64,000 nucleotides of DNA. Origin: Bacteroides timonensis (GTDB lineage: Bacteria; Bacteroidota; Bacteroidia; Bacteroidales; Bacteroidaceae). The notes beneath the pieces are model-generated. The model worked only from the letters and a program-made list of their open reading frames with translations. It did not search any database and was not told the origin of the DNA. Of this stretch, positions 49,316 to 59,139 are shown one piece after another. Location: positions 1 to 64,000 of the forward strand of contig NZ_CBVI010000097.1 in the NCBI RefSeq assembly GCF_000513195.1, in the 5' to 3' direction. Every line of letters starts with the position of its first letter. Within the stretch, counting starts at the first letter, position 1. The position numbers and the translations under genes are program-made.

Positions 49316-49765
49316 ATGGAAACAAAGTTTTGCAAATTGCCCCTGGATTTTGAAGCCCTGCTCAGCGAGGATGTGGAAAACAGCCGTCTTGCATCCTGCT
49401 CGGAAATCGAGTCCATCGACCAGTTTATCGAACTGCTGATCAGTACGGCTCCCGGCGAACATGCCTTTGACAAGGAGTTCGGCTGTGAGATCTTTTTTCT
49501 CGACTTTGAAAGCATTGTTTCACACACCCGTTGGGAAGGACAATTCTCGGAATACATAACCAAGGCAATTACCCGGCACGAGAAGCGGCTTACAGGTGTA
49601 AATGTACGTGTCATCATTGATGACACCACCCGACAGGACAATGTATTTGACGCTCCCGCCGTAAAGAAACGTGTACAAGTATATGTATATGGAACCCTGG
49701 TACATACCGGAGAAAAACGGTGTTTCTATTATGTAATCTATTTAGGACCGATTTCAACCCGATGA
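49316..49765 (+). CDS. tssE: T6SS baseplate protein TssE
   Basis: A 149-residue gp25-like protein. It has the central EHAFDKEFGCEIFFLDFESI and later AITRHEKRLTGVNVRVII, which match the gp25 fold in which a short helix/strand starts sheath polymerisation. It is slightly shorter than some homologues but complete. ATG at 49316 is preferred over 49301, which overlaps the Hcp gene by 10 bp. It is followed by tssF 8 bp later. Confidence 0.8.
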   Translation: METKFCKLPLDFEALLSEDVENSRLASCSEIESIDQFIELLISTAPGEHAFDKEFGCEIFFLDFESIVSHTRWEGQFSEYITKAITRHEKRLTGVNVRVIIDDTTRQDNVFDAPAVKKRVQVYVYGTLVHTGEKRCFYYVIYLGPISTR

Positions 49766-49772
49766 AAGGATT

Positions 49773-51617
49773 ATGAGTACAGAAAAATACAATAAAGAGC
49801 AAATCAGAAACCGTATGCTGAAATACGCTGCGGCTTTCTGGGGAATAAAAAAGGCGGAAAACTTCGACCCGGTTGTCAAGCTCCTGCTGGAAGCGTTGTC
49901 CAACGAGATATATATGCTGGGAGAGGATTTTACCGCCATCGAGACAAGGCTGCTGGAAAAGACCGCCCGAATCCTTACCCCGGACATCCTTACCTCACCC
50001 TTTCCCGCACACGGCATCGTACACGCCTATCCCATAGAACCGTGTTACCTGATAACCCGGGAATCGGGCATGTATTACGAGAGCGACTCGCTTACCCGGA
50101 AGCTATCGACCGGAAGCGTATCGTTTTATCCCGCCTGCGATACCCTGCTGCACAAAGCCGACGTGAAATATATGGTCTGCGACGACCTTCTCTACCGGAT
50201 AGCCCCTACCTTGGAGAAGACCATGATTGCCCGTGCAGAGACAAGGATGCCTCCGCGTACCGTCTGGTTAGGAATGGCGGTGGATGAATCCATTTCCGAC
50301 CTTGAAGACTTTTCGTTCTATCTGGATTTTCCCAACCTTACGGAAAGCTATGAATATCTGCTCCTGCTCCCTTGTACGGAATGGTCCGTAGAAGGGAAAA
50401 CAGTCGTGATGGAAGGGGGAATCCATGAAAAGACAACCATACAGAAAGAACCAACCCGTGCCTTTTTCCAAGACTATGACGTAATGTCCGTCATAGACAA
50501 GGAAGTCATGGATATTTACAGCAAACATTTTCTGAAGGTATCGCAGTCCTTTCCACTCGACGGTTCCTGCAGGAAAAACCTTCCGGACACCCTGCGGTCC
50601 TGTTTCAAAGAGGCCGTTCTGGAGAAGATGCAGGACAAGCTGGTATGGGTGAAGATACAGTTCCCCGCCCATTTCACAGCGGAAGTCCTTGAAGAACTTC
50701 ATGCCGGCATCAATATCGTGCCTGTAGAGAACAAGACGCTTCACGAACAGACGACCACCCTTGAGGAAACTTTCAGGGTGATACCCTTGCGCACGGGCAG
50801 CTACGAATCCCTTCTGTCCGTATACAGCGTGAAGGATTCTGACGGAAAGAACTACCATGAACTCCTCTATCCCGCAAAGGATTCCACGGAAAGCTATGGA
50901 ACCTACTCCATCCGCAAAGGAGGATGCGAGCGTTTCGACTCCCGTTCCGCCAAGGAGCTGCTCGGCTATCTGTCCGACCTGCTGGATGACGAGACCCATG
51001 CCTTCAATGCCGTATCAAGCATCAAGCTACAGGCACTTACCATCCAGATGGAGCAGCTGATGGCGCAAATGAAACAGACGGCAGACAACATGAACGAGTT
51101 CAGGGAAACACCTTATTACCTTATGATTGACGAACTGTCCGGCAAGGGGCAGATTACCGTCAAATACTGGACAACCAACTGTGAGGTAGGAAACCGGATA
51201 CAGGCAGGCGTAAACCTGTCCCCCAATGCCACCACTTACCTGGACCCGAAGACACTGGCTCTGGTCAGTACCACCTACGGCGGGAAACAAGCCCCCCAAA
51301 ACAGAGAACGGATTGACATCTACAAATACGCCTTCATTTCGCACGGCCGTGTCCTGACACAGAACGACATAGCCAGCTTCTGCAAAAAAGAACTCGGCGA
51401 ACTGCTGGTGCGGACAGAAATCCGGAACGGGGTGGAAATCAGCCCGATGCCGCACGAAGGACTGATCCGAACCAAAGAAGTCCATCTGATTCTTGGAACG
51501 AAACTGGATGAGCCTTCGCAGGAAAAACAGATAAAAGACAACCTGCGTACCAAACTCTCGGCCTGTTCGCCGGACACATTCAATTACCGGATATTCATAG
51601 AATACAATAAAGCATAA
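49773..51617 (+). CDS. tssF: T6SS baseplate protein TssF
   Basis: A 614-residue protein. The N-terminal NRMLKYAAAFWGIKKAENFD, then VKLLLEALSNEIYMLGEDF and LLEKTARILTPDIL, match TssF of Bacteroidetes (the L-x-E-x-x-A..L region of ImpG). With TssG, TssK and TssE it forms the baseplate wedge. Position and length are as expected. Confidence 0.88.
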   Translation: MSTEKYNKEQIRNRMLKYAAAFWGIKKAENFDPVVKLLLEALSNEIYMLGEDFTAIETRLLEKTARILTPDILTSPFPAHGIVHAYPIEPCYLITRESGMYYESDSLTRKLSTGSVSFYPACDTLLHKADVKYMVCDDLLYRIAPTLEKTMIARAETRMPPRTVWLGMAVDESISDLEDFSFYLDFPNLTESYEYLLLLPCTEWSVEGKTVVMEGGIHEKTTIQKEPTRAFFQDYDVMSVIDKEVMDIYSKHFLKVSQSFPLDGSCRKNLPDTLRSCFKEAVLEKMQDKLVWVKIQFPAHFTAEVLEELHAGINIVPVENKTLHEQTTTLEETFRVIPLRTGSYESLLSVYSVKDSDGKNYHELLYPAKDSTESYGTYSIRKGGCERFDSRSAKELLGYLSDLLDDETHAFNAVSSIKLQALTIQMEQLMAQMKQTADNMNEFRETPYYLMIDELSGKGQITVKYWTTNCEVGNRIQAGVNLSPNATTYLDPKTLALVSTTYGGKQAPQNRERIDIYKYAFISHGRVLTQNDIASFCKKELGELLVRTEIRNGVEISPMPHEGLIRTKEVHLILGTKLDEPSQEKQIKDNLRTKLSACSPDTFNYRIFIEYNKA

Positions 51618-51628
51618 ATACCATACTT

Positions 51629-52507
51629 ATGAACCCAGTTACCCAACATCTCATTTCATCGTACCTGCTGATGCCGCTGCTGACCGTGATTTTCGGAATC
51701 GCAGCCTATTTTATCGCACGCAAGAACAAGCTGCTCAATAACAAAAAACTGATTGCGTATCTGCTGCTGTGCGGCATAATCCTTGCCCTGCCCGGCCTGT
51801 CCGGATTCATGGATTATAACTTCATGCCCTATGCCTATATCCTGCTGGTCATCCTGTACTGGACTGCCGGATATTACAACCGGCTCATCCTTCGCAAAGT
51901 GTTCGCATCAAGCAAGGAAATGCCTTCTTTCGGCATCCAATGCCTGCTGACGGTTACGGTCATGCTTCTGGGAGCCGGACTCTTTTCCGTAGTGTTCAAC
52001 CTCTGCAACGAACTCCAGTACGGCATCTGGGCCTCCACCTGCCTGCTGCCCTTTGCATTTCCACTCCTGTATTCCCAAACGGTGAACAGCTATTTCGACA
52101 TACCCATTGAAATTTATAAAGTATGGAAATATTCGGAGGAATATGATTCGGATACCTTGTACATCAACCGTGAACGGAGCATCGTAATGGATGTGGACAT
52201 ATTCCGCAGGGTGGATGACCCCGCATCGGAACGCATAACCGGCAAGGCATCCGAGGATGTCATCTTCGGGCAGTGGTTCCAGCGCATGATTGACGACTGC
52301 AACCTCAAATCACCGTCTTCGCCCATCGTATATAAGAATGAAGGAGGAGCCTATTACGAATGGGTATTCTATACCAAACCGTCCTTTTTCAAGAGACGGC
52401 GCTATATAGACCCCGACGTTACACTTGCCGGCAACAAGCTGAAAAGACACGATGTAATCATAGCCAAACGTGTGGCAAACGAACTTATAAAGTATAACGA
52501 ATATTAA
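51629..52507 (+). CDS. tssN: T6SSiii membrane complex protein TssN
   Basis: A 292-residue membrane protein with about five transmembrane segments in the first 150 residues (e.g. MPLLTVIFGIAAYFIA, LIAYLLLCGIILALPG, YILLVILYWTAGYY) and a cytoplasmic C-terminal half (EIYKVWKYSEEYDSDTLY). TssN is one of the proteins that replace TssJ/L/M in the Bacteroidetes system and takes part in the trans-envelope channel. It lies between tssF and tssK. Confidence 0.85.
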   Translation: MNPVTQHLISSYLLMPLLTVIFGIAAYFIARKNKLLNNKKLIAYLLLCGIILALPGLSGFMDYNFMPYAYILLVILYWTAGYYNRLILRKVFASSKEMPSFGIQCLLTVTVMLLGAGLFSVVFNLCNELQYGIWASTCLLPFAFPLLYSQTVNSYFDIPIEIYKVWKYSEEYDSDTLYINRERSIVMDVDIFRRVDDPASERITGKASEDVIFGQWFQRMIDDCNLKSPSSPIVYKNEGGAYYEWVFYTKPSFFKRRRYIDPDVTLAGNKLKRHDVIIAKRVANELIKYNEY

Positions 52508-52518
52508 ATAGAAACATT

Positions 52519-53679
52519 ATGATAGGAAAACAGAGCCAAAAGAAAAAATATCCGCTGGTAAACTGGGCAGACGGAATGCCTGTCAACAAAGGGCATTTCA
52601 CCCAACAGGAAGACCACTTTACGGACCGGTTGTGCGAATACCAGTCATTTCATCTGAACCGCAATACCTACGGACTCCTGCCATTCAAGAAAGGAGAGCC
52701 GGTTTCCGGCGATTTCAGCATTACGGAACTCGTTACAGGCACCTTGGAAGTCCGTCTGAAACGTTGCCACGCCCTTACTTCCGGAGGTTACCTGATAGAT
52801 TATGATGCCGGTGAGGATGACGAACTCACCGCCAGTTTCCATATCCCTACAGAAGAGGAAGAAGAAAAGGACAAGCGGTGGGATGTCATACTGATGGCAG
52901 ACCCTTTCGAGCATCTTCCTTCGGGTATTCCGAACGAGAAGGAAATCAGTCCACGCCAGCCCAATGCCTTACCCAAATATGCATTGAGCGTGCTGCCGAG
53001 CGGACAGACCGACGGAAGCGAGCTGGGAAGACACTTTCTGCTGATCGGCCGTCTGCGCAAGAACGGAAACCGCTGTGAAGTGGACGGAAACTTCATCCCG
53101 CCATGCACAAGCATGTCCAGCCATCCGGACCTGAAAGGCTACTATACTAAATTCGGGCAACTTGTAGATTCCATAGAAAAGGCCTCGTTTGACATCCTTG
53201 CCAAAGTGGAGAATGCAGAAAAACAGACCAGCCTGGCTACCAACATCGGTATGCTGTGCCGCCATGTCATGCTGTTCATATCCGATATCTACTTCTCCTT
53301 CCGCAACGAGGGGCAATACTATTCACCGCTACACTTCCTGAATGTATTCTCCACATTGGCTCACCGCCTGTATGTATGCCTGAGTTTCATGGACAAGGAA
53401 GACAAGGAGGACCTGCTGAAATACTTCAACGAATGGAACGGCATCACTCCCGGTGCCTACGAAGGCCTGCTGAGGGAAAACTGCGGGCTGCTGTACAACC
53501 ACCACAATATCCGCCAGCTGATGGTTACGGCGGAACGTTTCCTATACCTGTTCAATGACCTGTGGACAACCCTCAGCCGTCTGGAATATATCGGCAAGCA
53601 CAAGGAAAATATCGTTGTCGCCGAACGCTCCAGACAACCGAAAGAATCGAGCGAGTCACGCTGGAACATACTGGACTAA
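52519..53679 (+). CDS. tssK: T6SS baseplate-membrane connector TssK
   Basis: A 386-residue protein: VNWADGMPVNKGHFTQQEDH at the N-terminus is the TssK hallmark (W-x-x-G-M-x-x-x-x-x-H-F-x-Q). The middle part resembles a siphophage receptor-binding shoulder and the C-terminus is helical. It connects baseplate and membrane complex. It follows tssN by 11 bp. Confidence 0.88.
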   Translation: MIGKQSQKKKYPLVNWADGMPVNKGHFTQQEDHFTDRLCEYQSFHLNRNTYGLLPFKKGEPVSGDFSITELVTGTLEVRLKRCHALTSGGYLIDYDAGEDDELTASFHIPTEEEEEKDKRWDVILMADPFEHLPSGIPNEKEISPRQPNALPKYALSVLPSGQTDGSELGRHFLLIGRLRKNGNRCEVDGNFIPPCTSMSSHPDLKGYYTKFGQLVDSIEKASFDILAKVENAEKQTSLATNIGMLCRHVMLFISDIYFSFRNEGQYYSPLHFLNVFSTLAHRLYVCLSFMDKEDKEDLLKYFNEWNGITPGAYEGLLRENCGLLYNHHNIRQLMVTAERFLYLFNDLWTTLSRLEYIGKHKENIVVAERSRQPKESSESRWNILD

Positions 53680-53699
53680 TCCCCTATAAGCGAACGGAC

Positions 53700-54662
53700 A
53701 TGACGGAAGAACAAGATAAAATAGTACGGTTTGACGAACATTCCCATTCATTCAACCTGCCGGATACCGACTTCAAGGCGGAAGTGGTGGCCAGCGGACT
53801 GAAAGAAGCCGGGTATGATGCAGAGCGTACCCTCATATTCAGACGGGGAGACATCCGGCGCGGATTCTCGAAAGACATCCATGACATCCACCCGGAATAT
53901 TCCCATTATGACCTGACGGATTACCTGTATCTTTATGTGAACAGGAGAAGCCTTTATGACGAGCTGCCCGAAGGCATATTCCACAAGAACCTTTACCAGT
54001 CCGAGAAAATATCGAAGGAACAGGTGCTGGACGAAATCCGCATCCACCGTGAAGAGGAATTTTTCGCCCGCCGTTTCTTCAAGCCTTTCGAAATCTCCCT
54101 GGACCATATGCTGGTAGCCTTCCAGAACAAGGAACGCCGCATTGACGAGATGAACGTACATCCGGATTTCGTAAGCATCTTTTCCGGTCAATGGCCCGTA
54201 CTGGAACTGCTGCCGACCCATCTGGCGGTCATGCTTGTCCATATGCTGGCCTATATGGAACAGATTACAGCGAGCCTCTCCAAAACCGGCGAGTGCATGA
54301 CCATTCTGACCGGTGTGCCCGTGCATATCAAGAGAGGAGACAAATGCGTGGTGGAAGTGGATTCCTGCCTTATTCCCAAATTGGGAAGCTGCATTCTGGG
54401 AGACGACATGGTTCTGGGAAACAGTTTTGCCGACGGTACCTACCAGATGCTGGTGGAAATCGGTCCCCTGTCCGCCCGACGGATGGAGAGCTTCTTTCCC
54501 GGCGCCGCCGACAGTAAAATACTGAATGCGCTGACAGAACTGTTCCTCCCCTCGGACAAGGAGATACAGATCCGCTACATCATCCAGCAGGAAGACGCCC
54601 GGTTCTGGCTGGGAACCCCAACCGAACAAGGCGCCTATCTGGGTATCAGCACCTATTTATGA
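53700..54662 (+). CDS. tssG: T6SS baseplate protein TssG
   Basis: A 320-residue protein. Features: YDAERTLIFRRGDIRRGFSKDI near the N-terminus, a helical section, then LGSCILGDDMVLGNSFADG and LEIGPLSARRMESFFPG-like text near the C-terminus, as in TssG/ImpH. ATG at 53700 is 20 bp past the tssK stop; a longer frame upstream would overlap tssK. It is a partner of TssF in the wedge. Confidence 0.82.
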   Translation: MTEEQDKIVRFDEHSHSFNLPDTDFKAEVVASGLKEAGYDAERTLIFRRGDIRRGFSKDIHDIHPEYSHYDLTDYLYLYVNRRSLYDELPEGIFHKNLYQSEKISKEQVLDEIRIHREEEFFARRFFKPFEISLDHMLVAFQNKERRIDEMNVHPDFVSIFSGQWPVLELLPTHLAVMLVHMLAYMEQITASLSKTGECMTILTGVPVHIKRGDKCVVEVDSCLIPKLGSCILGDDMVLGNSFADGTYQMLVEIGPLSARRMESFFPGAADSKILNALTELFLPSDKEIQIRYIIQQEDARFWLGTPTEQGAYLGISTYL

Positions 54663-54681
54663 ATATAAAACATCATCCTAT

Positions 54682-55185
54682 ATGAAACCGAAAAACAACA
54701 CAGAAGTAAGGAAAGCCTATCTGAGATTCGCGGGCTATCTGACATGCTGCACCATCCTTGCGGTAAGCATCTTTGCCTGTTTCCTGAAAACCTCCGGCAT
54801 AGAAGTAAAGCGAATCACGGAGCAGGCACTGGAATATGACCATATCTATGCCAAAGAGCTGTCCCTGTCGAACAGCATGGACTCCATCTACCAGTACATG
54901 AAACTGATGAACACTTCACCGCAAATAAACGACAAGCTCCTGCAAAGCGTAGTCAGTACGCGCAAGATGAACCTGCTCAAATATGTCCAAGACATGGACA
55001 CCAAAGATTGCAGACTTTACAGGCAGCTGCTGGAAAACCTCAACATCTTCCTCGGGGTAAAAGACTCCATCCGTCTGCTGAATATCCAGGAAGAGATGGT
55101 GAAGAAAGACCTGATGCAGTGCATCCAAGACAACTGGAAAACACGACGTAACCTGAATGTGGGTTCCGGCGGCAACAAACAATAA
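54682..55185 (+). CDS. tssQ: T6SSiii envelope protein TssQ, probable lipoprotein
   Basis: A 167-residue protein with one hydrophobic segment at residues 17-33 (GYLTCCTILAVSIFACF). IFAC could be a lipobox (Cys 32), consistent with TssQ being described as a lipoprotein in the TssNQOPR complex. The rest is helical and exposed. The order TssQ, TssO, TssP, TssR here matches the naming order known for B. fragilis from memory. Choice between the TssQ and TssO names for this gene and the next is inferred. Confidence 0.65.
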   Translation: MKPKNNTEVRKAYLRFAGYLTCCTILAVSIFACFLKTSGIEVKRITEQALEYDHIYAKELSLSNSMDSIYQYMKLMNTSPQINDKLLQSVVSTRKMNLLKYVQDMDTKDCRLYRQLLENLNIFLGVKDSIRLLNIQEEMVKKDLMQCIQDNWKTRRNLNVGSGGNKQ

Positions 55186-55196
55186 AACGGAAAGCC

Positions 55197-55709
55197 ATGG
55201 ACAACAACAGAAAGACAATGAACAAACGGGAAATATTCATGGGACATGCCTATGTATTCCTGTTCTTTTTCCTGACAACCGTAGCGTGTTGTCTGGTAAT
55301 CTTCATGTGGAACTCAGATTTCAAGATGTTTGAGCAGAAAGAGTTCGTAAAGATCAAGATGAACCGCATCAAGGATTTCCAGCAGGAACAAGCGGAAAGC
55401 CAGTTGCCGGTGGACTCCCTGTTCCGTAAAATAGAAACATTTGAACCAGGCGTTTACGCCCAGTACGAAGAAGACGACATCCATTATCTGATAAACAACC
55501 TGCGGAACACATACGAAAGGAACAGCTGGGACAAGCGATACAAGCTGTTCATGCACATTGCCGACTTTTATGCCATGTGGCTGTCCGACAGGAAACAGCT
55601 ATGGAGTATCGGACAAAACATAAGTCTGTTCAAAGCCAATCTGGAGGAGTGCGAGATAGGCTTGCAGAAAAAGGAGGAAGACTTGCGCTCAGGAACTAAA
55701 AACAAATGA
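55197..55709 (+). CDS. tssO: T6SSiii inner-membrane protein TssO
   Basis: A 170-residue single-pass protein. The N-terminus is cytoplasmic and basic (MNKREIFMGH), followed by a transmembrane helix (AYVFLFFFLTTVACCLVIFMW) and a periplasmic helical domain (FKMFEQKEFVKIKMNRIKDF). It resembles TssQ in layout, so the two may be related. It belongs to the trans-envelope complex. ATG at 55197 or the internal one at 55218 (MNKREIF) can be the start. Confidence 0.68.
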   Translation: MDNNRKTMNKREIFMGHAYVFLFFFLTTVACCLVIFMWNSDFKMFEQKEFVKIKMNRIKDFQQEQAESQLPVDSLFRKIETFEPGVYAQYEEDDIHYLINNLRNTYERNSWDKRYKLFMHIADFYAMWLSDRKQLWSIGQNISLFKANLEECEIGLQKKEEDLRSGTKNK

Positions 55710-55710
55710 C

Positions 55711-56619
55711 ATGGGAAAAATTTATACCAGAAAGATTCTGTTCGTAATCGCAGCCATGCTGCTGTGCATCCTTGTCGCCATACTGATCCGGCTGTTCTTT
55801 TCCAGCCGCACCGTGCGTATGACACTGACCCCCATAGAGGTGGAAACCGGAGAAACGGTCCATTATGCAGACAGCACCCGCAACGCACGCTCCTGGCTTT
55901 GGGAATTCGGCAACGGGGACATATCACACGAACGGAGCGGAGAATACGTGTTCAAGAAACCGGGACGCTACCAAGTGCGCCTTCAAGTGGACGGAGGACT
56001 GGAAAGGAAACAGATCATCACAGTACACAGGAGCCGGGATGATTACGGAAGCGACGAGCTTGTCAGGATGAAAGCACCGGCAACCGCCTTTCAAGGAGAA
56101 ATCGTATCTTTCAAAGGATACGGTCCGTCGAAAGAATGGCGCTGGCAGTTCGGAGAATCCGGAATTGTCGATTCGCGGGAGCAGAACCCACTCTACGCCT
56201 ATACAGAACCCGGCATATACGAGGTTCTGCTGACTACGGAGAATACCCAATATCCGGTCCGGCACACCATTGAAATCCTTCCCCAATATACGGAGAACGA
56301 CTCGACAGACGTGCTTGTCATCATCGGCAATGACATCCGTGAACACTTGCAAGCCATCGTGGACGGCAAGCCGTTCAATACCCATTACAATTATATCCTG
56401 AAGAAATACCTTTGCGGAAATCCGGACATAGCGGTAACCGTCAACAACAGCAAGAAGAATGATTTCTATTCCTATTGCCAAGGACTGAAAATCATAGCAC
56501 GCAGGAAAACCCTTATAGACGAGGTGTTCGTCGATATGGGAGACAACCTGAACAACGAATGTGTGATGCAGCTGATGGTAACACAGCACGAACGCTTTTC
56601 CGAACAAAAAAACAAATGA
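55711..56619 (+). CDS. tssP: T6SSiii membrane protein TssP with PKD-like domains
   Basis: A 302-residue protein. A transmembrane helix is near residues 8-27 (ILFVIAAMLLCILVAILIRL). Two PKD-like beta-sandwich domains follow: RSWLWEFGNGDISHERSGEY with YVFKKPGRYQVRLQV, and EWRWQFGESGIVDS with YAYTEPGIYEVLLT. The C-terminal domain (DVLVIIGNDIREHLQAIVDG) is helical. PKD domains mediate protein contacts in the periplasm, consistent with TssP linking inner-membrane parts to TssR. It is followed by tssR after 3 bp. Confidence 0.82.
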   Translation: MGKIYTRKILFVIAAMLLCILVAILIRLFFSSRTVRMTLTPIEVETGETVHYADSTRNARSWLWEFGNGDISHERSGEYVFKKPGRYQVRLQVDGGLERKQIITVHRSRDDYGSDELVRMKAPATAFQGEIVSFKGYGPSKEWRWQFGESGIVDSREQNPLYAYTEPGIYEVLLTTENTQYPVRHTIEILPQYTENDSTDVLVIIGNDIREHLQAIVDGKPFNTHYNYILKKYLCGNPDIAVTVNNSKKNDFYSYCQGLKIIARRKTLIDEVFVDMGDNLNNECVMQLMVTQHERFSEQKNK

Positions 56620-56622
56620 GGC

Positions 56623-59115
56623 ATGAAAAAGAATTGCATATCGACACTCATAAAAGGAGGATGGATTTGCGGGTGCATCATCTGTATGGCATCCTGCGGA
56701 CCGGTACACCGTTTTACGCGGATAAAGAATGTACCCCGTGAATATATGCGAAACTATTCCATAGAAGGGGTAAAGGCTCCCCGCAGCCAGACACTGCCCA
56801 AGCATACCCCGTGGATTGTCTTTGCCAATGAAGCAGGAACGACCTATCTGAGTCCGAGCGGAAAGAACGAGATGCAGTCTGTGAAATACATGGACGCATT
56901 TCTCGTCATCAAGCGAAAAGGAGACTGGCTCAGAGTCATTCAATACGACCCAGCCATTCTGAAAAACGGGAAACTGAAAGAATGGAAACAGGCAAAATAC
57001 TGCGGATGGATCAACCAAAACGACCTGTTGCTGACCCAGAGCGGCTTTACCGACATTGTTACCGGATTCAAAAACAAACAGGTGGTCATGCTGAACGACA
57101 GCGTGGCATTGGCCACCCCAAAAACGTATTTTGCCAACGACTCCGTAAAACTGTTCAAAAATACAGACCTGACACAAGAGGCTGGCAAGATTCCATTTTA
57201 CAGTGTCGTATATCCTTATCAAATATCGGAAGACAAAGGATGCACCCTCGTGGCAGACACGCCGCAGCTTGACGCAGACAGCATAGGGCATGCTGTCATC
57301 GGATGGATAGACGAACGCCTGCTGACCGCCCCCGAACAGCAGCTCCATATAGACATAACCTCGCTGCCGGACAGCACGCTCGTCTTTAAAGACAAGGAAC
57401 GGAAAGACACCTTGCCGCTATCATCCAACGACCTGAAGCGGAAACTGCAACTTTCGGCCAGCCAGCCTGCTATCCGCTACAGCCCGGTACTGTCCTACCG
57501 GAACAATGACACGAGCTTCTGCTTCAAAACCCGGCTTCCGATGCCGGTCATCGACAAACGGGAAAGCTATGTGCTGAATGTCAACGGCAATCCAATCTAT
57601 TACGGGACTTTCAAAAATAAGATAGAGAAGGACCTGCAAAAAATAAACCTCATGTTTGTCCTGGAAGGAAAAGAGAACACCATCCAACGGTTTCCAGCCG
57701 TGGTGAATGCCATCCAGGGACTGCAATCGCAACTGGTGAATGACGACAGCTTTTCTTTCAGGTTCGGTGCCGTGCTTACCTTCAACGAACCGGACAGCCG
57801 GAAAGACCCCATCTGCAAACTGACTCCCGACTACATGGAGCTGCTTGATTTCCTTTCCGCCAAAGCACGTAATGCCGAGCAACTGAAACCTACATACGGA
57901 CGATTCGGCAGCTGGTCCGGCCTTCGGATCGGAGTGGAGCAATTCAACAAATGTCCGGATGAAACCAATATCCTGGTTGTCATCGGCGATAAAGGGTTCA
58001 ACAGCGAGTGGGCAGACTCCACCTTGGTGAACAAGCTGGTAAAAAACAACTGCCGCATGATCGGCTTCCAGCTCTACGGAGGAGAACCGGATAACTTCAA
58101 CAACTTCGTGCTGCAAATCGGGAACATGATAGATTGCTCGGCACCACGCATCAGCCGGAAAAAACGGGAACTGATTGTATATCCCGAACAAATCAGAAAT
58201 GAAAACGAATATGCGGAGGTGAACCATAACACCTATTGTCTGGACTTTCCAAACCGGAGCATGACACAGGGATGGCTGGTGTTTCCGCAAAAGAACGAAT
58301 CGCTGGAACTGGAAGGACTGACCACCGCCGTGGATTCCATGCTGATACAAGTGAAGTTTGACAATACCCTGCTGAGCAACAGCCTGGCAAGGGCATTCGA
58401 CGAAGTGGGTACACACCGATATAGGACAGATTCGACAATGACAGCTTATTACCATATCCGCCAGTCGGGGGTACACCCCATGCTATCCGTACTTCCGGAT
58501 ACCGAACCTGCCTGGAGCCTGCCTGCACAGCCAATCGTACTGCCGGACTCGCTGTCCTCCACACTGGACTATTATTTGCTTGTCAACGAAGAGGAGTTCA
58601 AACGGTTGAGAAAGTATGTGGAAGCACCCTCCAAGCTGATTGTTGACTATAAATACGAAGCGGTCAAAAAGAAAAAGCAAGCGAAGGTGGATATCTGCGA
58701 CTGTCCGGACGACTACCTACAGGCAGATGCCGAAGAATCTACCGTACGTGTAAAGACGGACAGCCTGAACGCACCGGAATATGCCTCAACCCGCCGTGCA
58801 AGGAGAAAACTGGTCAGACATTTCCTTTCAGAGCGCAACAGGGACAGATATTGCAAGGTAGGGAGAAAGACTTTCCTGAGAATGCCCCTATCAGAGGTCT
58901 TGCAAAGGTTTACCTCCTGCCCGACCGACTATCCTTTCTTTGAAGTTTACCGTGTCAAGGACTTGCGGAAAAAGAAAATGATTACGGATGCGGAGCTGGA
59001 CATGCTGATTGAATATTTCAAGGAAAAGAAAAAACTGCTGGACGAAGCCGCCGGCAAGCCGTTTCAGTCCAACGGGCAGACATACTATTGGATCAGCCGT
59101 GACCTATTACCATAG
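56623..59115 (+). CDS. tssR: T6SSiii outer-membrane lipoprotein TssR
   Basis: An 830-residue lipoprotein. The signal peptide (GGWICGCIICMASC) ends in a clear lipobox with Cys 25. An N-terminal SH3-like section (TPWIVFANEAGTTYLSPSGK, then WLRVIQYDP) follows. The centre has a von Willebrand A-like fold (INLMFVLEGKENTIQRFPAV, then NILVVIGDKGFN) and the C-terminus is helical and basic. In T6SSiii TssR anchors the channel at the outer membrane and takes the place of TssJ. It is the last of the core genes in the operon. Confidence 0.85.
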   Translation: MKKNCISTLIKGGWICGCIICMASCGPVHRFTRIKNVPREYMRNYSIEGVKAPRSQTLPKHTPWIVFANEAGTTYLSPSGKNEMQSVKYMDAFLVIKRKGDWLRVIQYDPAILKNGKLKEWKQAKYCGWINQNDLLLTQSGFTDIVTGFKNKQVVMLNDSVALATPKTYFANDSVKLFKNTDLTQEAGKIPFYSVVYPYQISEDKGCTLVADTPQLDADSIGHAVIGWIDERLLTAPEQQLHIDITSLPDSTLVFKDKERKDTLPLSSNDLKRKLQLSASQPAIRYSPVLSYRNNDTSFCFKTRLPMPVIDKRESYVLNVNGNPIYYGTFKNKIEKDLQKINLMFVLEGKENTIQRFPAVVNAIQGLQSQLVNDDSFSFRFGAVLTFNEPDSRKDPICKLTPDYMELLDFLSAKARNAEQLKPTYGRFGSWSGLRIGVEQFNKCPDETNILVVIGDKGFNSEWADSTLVNKLVKNNCRMIGFQLYGGEPDNFNNFVLQIGNMIDCSAPRISRKKRELIVYPEQIRNENEYAEVNHNTYCLDFPNRSMTQGWLVFPQKNESLELEGLTTAVDSMLIQVKFDNTLLSNSLARAFDEVGTHRYRTDSTMTAYYHIRQSGVHPMLSVLPDTEPAWSLPAQPIVLPDSLSSTLDYYLLVNEEEFKRLRKYVEAPSKLIVDYKYEAVKKKKQAKVDICDCPDDYLQADAEESTVRVKTDSLNAPEYASTRRARRKLVRHFLSERNRDRYCKVGRKTFLRMPLSEVLQRFTSCPTDYPFFEVYRVKDLRKKKMITDAELDMLIEYFKEKKKLLDEAAGKPFQSNGQTYYWISRDLLP

Positions 59116-59139
59116 TCATTCACCTGAAACTGTATTATC

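Noticed and set aside
55924..57348. 474-codon open frame on the minus strand
   Set aside because: It lies antisense to tssP and tssR, both supported by signal/TM segments, PKD repeats and operon spacing.
57421..58476. 351-codon open frame on the minus strand
   Set aside because: Antisense to tssR; no start context or motif, and the opposite strand codes a complete TssR.
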